NCBI GenBank assembly: GCA_900770645.1
Contig: CAAGKY010000245.1
Coordinates: forward strand, 1-9,626
DNA from: Bacilli bacterium
GTDB lineage: Bacteria > Bacillota_I > Bacilli_A > ML615J-28 > CAG-313
Length of the DNA stretch: 9,626 bases
Direction: 5' to 3'
Positions within the stretch are counted from its first letter, which is position 1, and each line of letters starts with the position of its first letter. A model generated the notes under the pieces. It was not told the origin of the DNA. It saw only the letters and a list, made by a program, of their open reading frames with translations, and did no database searches. Positions 6,801-9,626 of the stretch are shown piece after piece. The translations under genes and the position numbers were made by a program.

Positions 6801-9626
6801 CTAGGAGAACATGAATTAGTTGAATATACTTGAGAATTAGCAGGTTGTGAAGTAGAATATTCTAAAAATTATATAACAGACGATACGATTACTGTTACAA
6901 AACTAACTACGGACACCGCTACAGCTACTTGTACTGCAGAAATATTAGATGCTTACAATAGTATTGACGGGCTTTTTTCAGGTACTACGTATAAAAAAGT
7001 TTTTACTATTTCTAAAGCAAGAAATGGAATAAATATTATTTCTCAAAAAACTTATTATGCATTATTAGATTCTAGTTTAGTTGCTGGAAGCATTGCTGCG
7101 CCAAAAGAAAATAATTTATTAATAAAACTTACTAATGGTGTTGCAGTATCATCAGATAAAACAATTGATGCAAGTTGGCTTATCCAACCTCCTGCACATG
7201 CTCCAAATACAATTAAAAATGACTGGAAATATTGAACTACAGTAAGAACTGAAACAAACGCACTAGAAAATAATATTACATTTTCTACTCCTATTATTAG
7301 TGAAGATATTAGTGGCGCATATAAATTAGCTCAAAATAAAACTACTAACTACTATAGTGATCAAGACCCTGCTGGAGATAAAGAATTAGATGGAACAAAA
7401 TATGGAACAGCTGAATCTTCTGCAAAAAATACTATTAAAGTAGGTGATTGCTGATTTGATACTAACTCAGCCTTAGTTAAAGTAAATAGTTCTTTAGATA
7501 AATCGGTAAATGAAGATGGTTCATTTAACCAAAAAGACAACTATATTGGATATTGGTATGAAACTGGTGAAAATTCATACTCTTTAATAAATAGTGAAAA
7601 TATTGACGCACTTATAAACAACGGACGTATCGAAGTTGGTAAAACTATTGCGTATAAAAATGAACAGAATTGTTTAAAACAATGAAACGGCTCTGATTGA
7701 GTAGATATTGGTGGTGAACTAGTTACAAACAAATTAACTACTAATTATATTAATGCATTAGATATTACAGCTAAAAAAGTTACAGTTATTGATAATAATA
7801 ATTCAGGAATTTTATTTGATGCAAACGGTTTAGACACTTCTCCATATGTAAAAATTGCAGGATTTAATGTTGAAGCAAATACTTTAACTACTGGATCGTC
7901 TGCTAATGGTAACTTAATTGAAATTAATAGTGACAGTAATAGCCCGTATAATTTCTATAATCTTACTATCGAAGAAATAAATAATGTATTTATTAATAAT
8001 TATGATAGTTTAGGAGCAATATCTATAAAACCTTTTAAAAAAGCAGATAGTCTTTGACTCTATAATGACACTCACTATCTAGCCTTCTCTGCGGATAATG
8101 CTGAATATTATCCAGATACATCAAATACGTTCGCAATAACTAAAGTTATATTTACTCGAAAGATTACACAAGACTTTAAAGTCTATTTTAGAGATACAAG
8201 CTCTATTTCAAATGACTATGTAATTATTAGTAAATTAAATGCTTCAAAAGTTCCAACCGCAACTCCAACATCTGATTCTTATGCAAAAGCTTCATCTATC
8301 GGCAGCAGCAATCTATTAAGCACCACATTTACTGCATCTACTTCAAGTCCAATTACAGCTGGAAGCTATTTCTATATTGTATATAGACACTCTAGTACTA
8401 ACACTAGTAAAGATTCAAAAGGTCAAGTATATTTGCCTGTAGATATTAGATTATCTATCGGCGATAACTTCCAAGTACTAGCAGACGGTTCAGTCTATGC
8501 AAAAAACTTATTCTTAGGAGGAGTGACTCCAGAATCTAAGAGCACTTACGGTGGTACTGAAGAAAATGATCTAAGTAACGGAAGTGCTGCTGGTGGCGAA
8601 CTTGCTGCTGCTCAAGCAAGAATAGGTGCGATTGAAGCTGATTATGTTAATACACAAAAATTAAATGCGACTAATGCAAGAATAAAAACGATTGAAAACG
8701 ATTATATTACTACGACAGAATTAAATGCACTCAAAGCTGAGATTGGCGAAGTAGAAACTAATAAAGTTACTGTCACCGATTCAACTAATACTAATATTAT
8801 ATTTAAAGCAGACGGAGTTAGTGACATTGACGATACAGATCGTGTTCAAATAGGTGGATTTAAAGTTAGTTCAGACAGTTTATACAGTGACTCGTATATC
8901 ACAGACTACAATAGTACACCAAGTAGCAAAACTCATGCTGAAGGTATATTAGTAAGCCAACATGGAATCAAGATTGGAAGTAATTTTTCAATTAACGGAA
9001 GTGGAAATATGATGGTAAACACTTGTAGAATAAACAGTGGAAAAATTGGTGGATGAAACTTATCAAACAGTGGATTATTCTCAGATACGATTAAACTAAA
9101 AACTAATGAAATTGAAGTCGGTTCAGGTAGCATATACGCATCTAAATCATCTGGAAGCTCAATATTTGATAAACTAATAATCAACGGTGGTAGCTCTAAG
9201 TCTGGTTTTAGACTAGGATATAGTACAGGATCTAGCTCATCTGTCAAAATTACGTTTAATACATACTATAGCGATGGTTGAAAATTAAAAGTGAGTGTTG
9301 AGGCTGGATTATTAGAAAAAGCTGAAGTCACTATTTACTTAATGGGGCGTGTAGGTATATGAGCATCATTAAGAACCGAAGCAAAAACTATTGTATTTTC
9401 ACCAAGTACTGCTTCGCAAGAAGTGACATATGACTTATATGACGAGTACGGATTCTTAGGCAGTAGAGGAGTAGATTTAGCATTGGACTCGTCAAACTTA
9501 ACTGAATCTAATTGTGGTAGCAATAAAACTGCTAGAACAAAAACCAAAACAATTTCTCAATATACTACAGCTAATGGCGTGAATGAATCGCTAGGAAACC
9601 TAAATCCATTTTTTAATAATTTATCA
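3648..9626 (+). CDS. Giant modular tail hub/tip fibre: OB-fold plus lectin-like and fibre modules (3' partial, at least 1993 residues)
   Basis: ATG 3648 has a strong ribosome site, and the frame stays open to the right edge with no TAA or TAG. I count 26 in-frame TGAs read as Trp and 4 TGG. Modules in order: residues 1-75, a gp5/gpV-like OB-fold; 120-210, a helix followed by a GWRL...WKVYAKG module; 331-392, 'GKIGNFNI' then GVYIGPDGLMIGKNFSID; 437-660, a LamG-like lectin fold; 685-790, a second helix plus GLGWDL..DKW..RAY module; 802-950, a Trp-rich segment of the type 'YYTTTSSPTE..W..GKHIWQRT'; 1005-1129, an Ig-like segment; 1235-1355, 'YYSDQDPAG..GDCWFDT' and KQWNGSDWV; 1378-1420 and 1706-1803, fibre repeats; 1422-1598, an inserted beta-sandwich; 1657-1716, a tandem repeat; about 1830 on, an unrecognised end. 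The OB-fold suggests a place on the tail hub or spike axis, with the fibre part reaching the cell surface. No hydrolase motif is visible. Confidence 0.88.
4122..4280 (+). other. First copy of the NK(T/S)LIDQT-GW-W module
   Basis: The encoded NKTLIDQT (residue 159) leads to a short helix, then FGWRL with Trp184, and PSWKVYAKG with Trp203. It has a second copy at 5763-5957 (NKSLIDQT, GLGWDL with Trp748, DKWSIRAYD with Trp755). All four Trp are TGA. It resembles the helix plus beta-hairpin units that recur in tail-tip proteins. Confidence 0.6.
4956..5627 (+). other. LamG/concanavalin-like lectin domain inside the giant fibre
   Basis: Residues about 437-660 follow the pattern GYINTGHTL (strand with 'Y.(N/D)TG'), LEIKFLIND, VFGCLNNAAGLALKV, KHRIKITNNQPIEIDGKAI, ILLFGAKD, IYNFKIYDS and DYFIPATRNSDIKTGMYNV. 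The last block matches the 'KIY....L.R.(F/Y)(I/V)P..R.SD...G(L/M)Y(D/N)' ending I know from LamG-like domains in Firmicutes phage and gut bacterial proteins. Carbohydrate binding is inferred from the fold family. About 45 residues (543-588) containing a WSGGGS linker interrupt the expected fold. Confidence 0.65.
5763..5957 (+). other. Second copy of the NK(T/S)LIDQT-GW-W module
   Basis: NKSLIDQT (residue 706) follows a coiled stretch (DKITSEISETKTYIDGKYSE) and leads to GLGWDL and DKWSIRAYD, then 'TVEINAPNVRLSG', which is fibre beta-structure. See the first copy at 4122-4280. Confidence 0.6.
7911..8441 (+). other. Inserted beta-sandwich-like domain in the giant fibre
   Basis: About 175 residues (1422-1598) sit between IAGFNVEANTL and 'IRLSIGDNFQVLADGSV', which are contiguous in simpler fibre repeats. 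The region shows 'FKVYFRDTSS..NDYVIISKLNAS' and 'ITAGSYFYIVYRHSS'. This is a strand-rich pattern I associate with accessory domains carried in gut-phage tail proteins. No function can be assigned. Confidence 0.5.
8616..8795 (+). repeat. Three tandem 60-base units (20 residues each), coiled-coil type
   Basis: Units start at 8616, 8676 and 8736, exactly 60 bases apart. Unit 1 is ARIGAIEADYVNTQKLNATN and unit 2 is ARIKTIENDYITTTELNALK. Unit 3 is diverged: it starts AEIGEVETNK and then runs into the next beta module. The A-x-I-x-x-(I/V)-E core spaced by 20 residues suggests a short coiled-coil spacer in the fibre. Confidence 0.75.

Noticed and set aside
8616..8795. CRISPR-like array
   Set aside because: The repeats are tandem without spacers, in frame, and diverge as protein repeats do.
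3..9626. The region as a decayed prophage full of nonsense mutations
   Set aside because: All interruptions are TGA, never TAA or TAG, and frame is kept on both sides of each. Starts and ribosome sites are intact. Random decay would give all three stops and frameshifts.
3..9626. UGA as glycine (code 25, Gracilibacteria/Absconditabacteria type)
   Set aside because: TGA positions fall in aromatic contexts that match Trp in known tail motifs (KQ-W-NGSD-W-V, GDC-W-FD, GKIGG-W). Gly is already richly encoded by GGN next to these sites.
1..9626. tRNA genes, including a suppressor tRNA-Trp(UCA)
   Set aside because: The only non-coding stretch is 3544-3647, which holds the terminator, palindrome and ribosome site and has no room for a cloverleaf.

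Overview
The window looks like part of the late, tail-gene region of a tailed bacteriophage or prophage that reads UGA as tryptophan (translation table 4). It is AT-rich; I judge roughly a third G+C or less by eye. Everything is on the plus strand. Read with the standard code, the region breaks into about a dozen short fragments. Read with TGA = Trp, it becomes four long, nearly gapless reading frames ending only at TAA. I count 34 in-frame TGA codons against 6 TGG. The TGAs fall where known tail-protein motifs carry Trp, for example KQ[W]NGSD[W]V, GKIGG[W] and GDC[W]FD. The host could be a code-4 Mollicute-type bacterium. Alternatively, the phage itself may be recoded in a Firmicutes-type host; the window alone cannot decide.

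Layout: (1) the 3' end of a tail or baseplate-type gene (3-362); (2) a 201-residue structural-type protein of unknown role (365-970); (3) an 857-residue receptor-binding tail fibre (970-3543), with a beta-sandwich N-terminal module, YadA-head-like repeats, a coiled coil and a phage-collar C-terminus with three HxH motifs; (4) a 104-base gap with a strong intrinsic terminator, an AT-only perfect hairpin and a strong Shine-Dalgarno site; (5) a giant gene, at least 1993 residues and open at the right edge (3648-9626). Gene 5 begins with a gp5/gpV-like OB-fold and continues as a mosaic of fibre modules. These include a LamG/concanavalin-like lectin domain, Trp-rich modules, an Ig-like segment, an inserted beta-sandwich and a 3 x 20-residue tandem repeat.

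Genes 1 to 3 are closely packed (2-base gap, then a TAATG overlap) and end at the terminator, so they are probably one transcription unit. The giant gene follows as a separate or readthrough unit. Together they likely build the distal tail: baseplate parts, a collar-type adhesin, and a hub/tip protein carrying a long modular fibre with a probable sugar-binding domain. The unusual aspects are the pervasive TGA recoding and the size and mosaic structure of the hub-fibre fusion. Family assignments come from motif recognition only; no database search was run.
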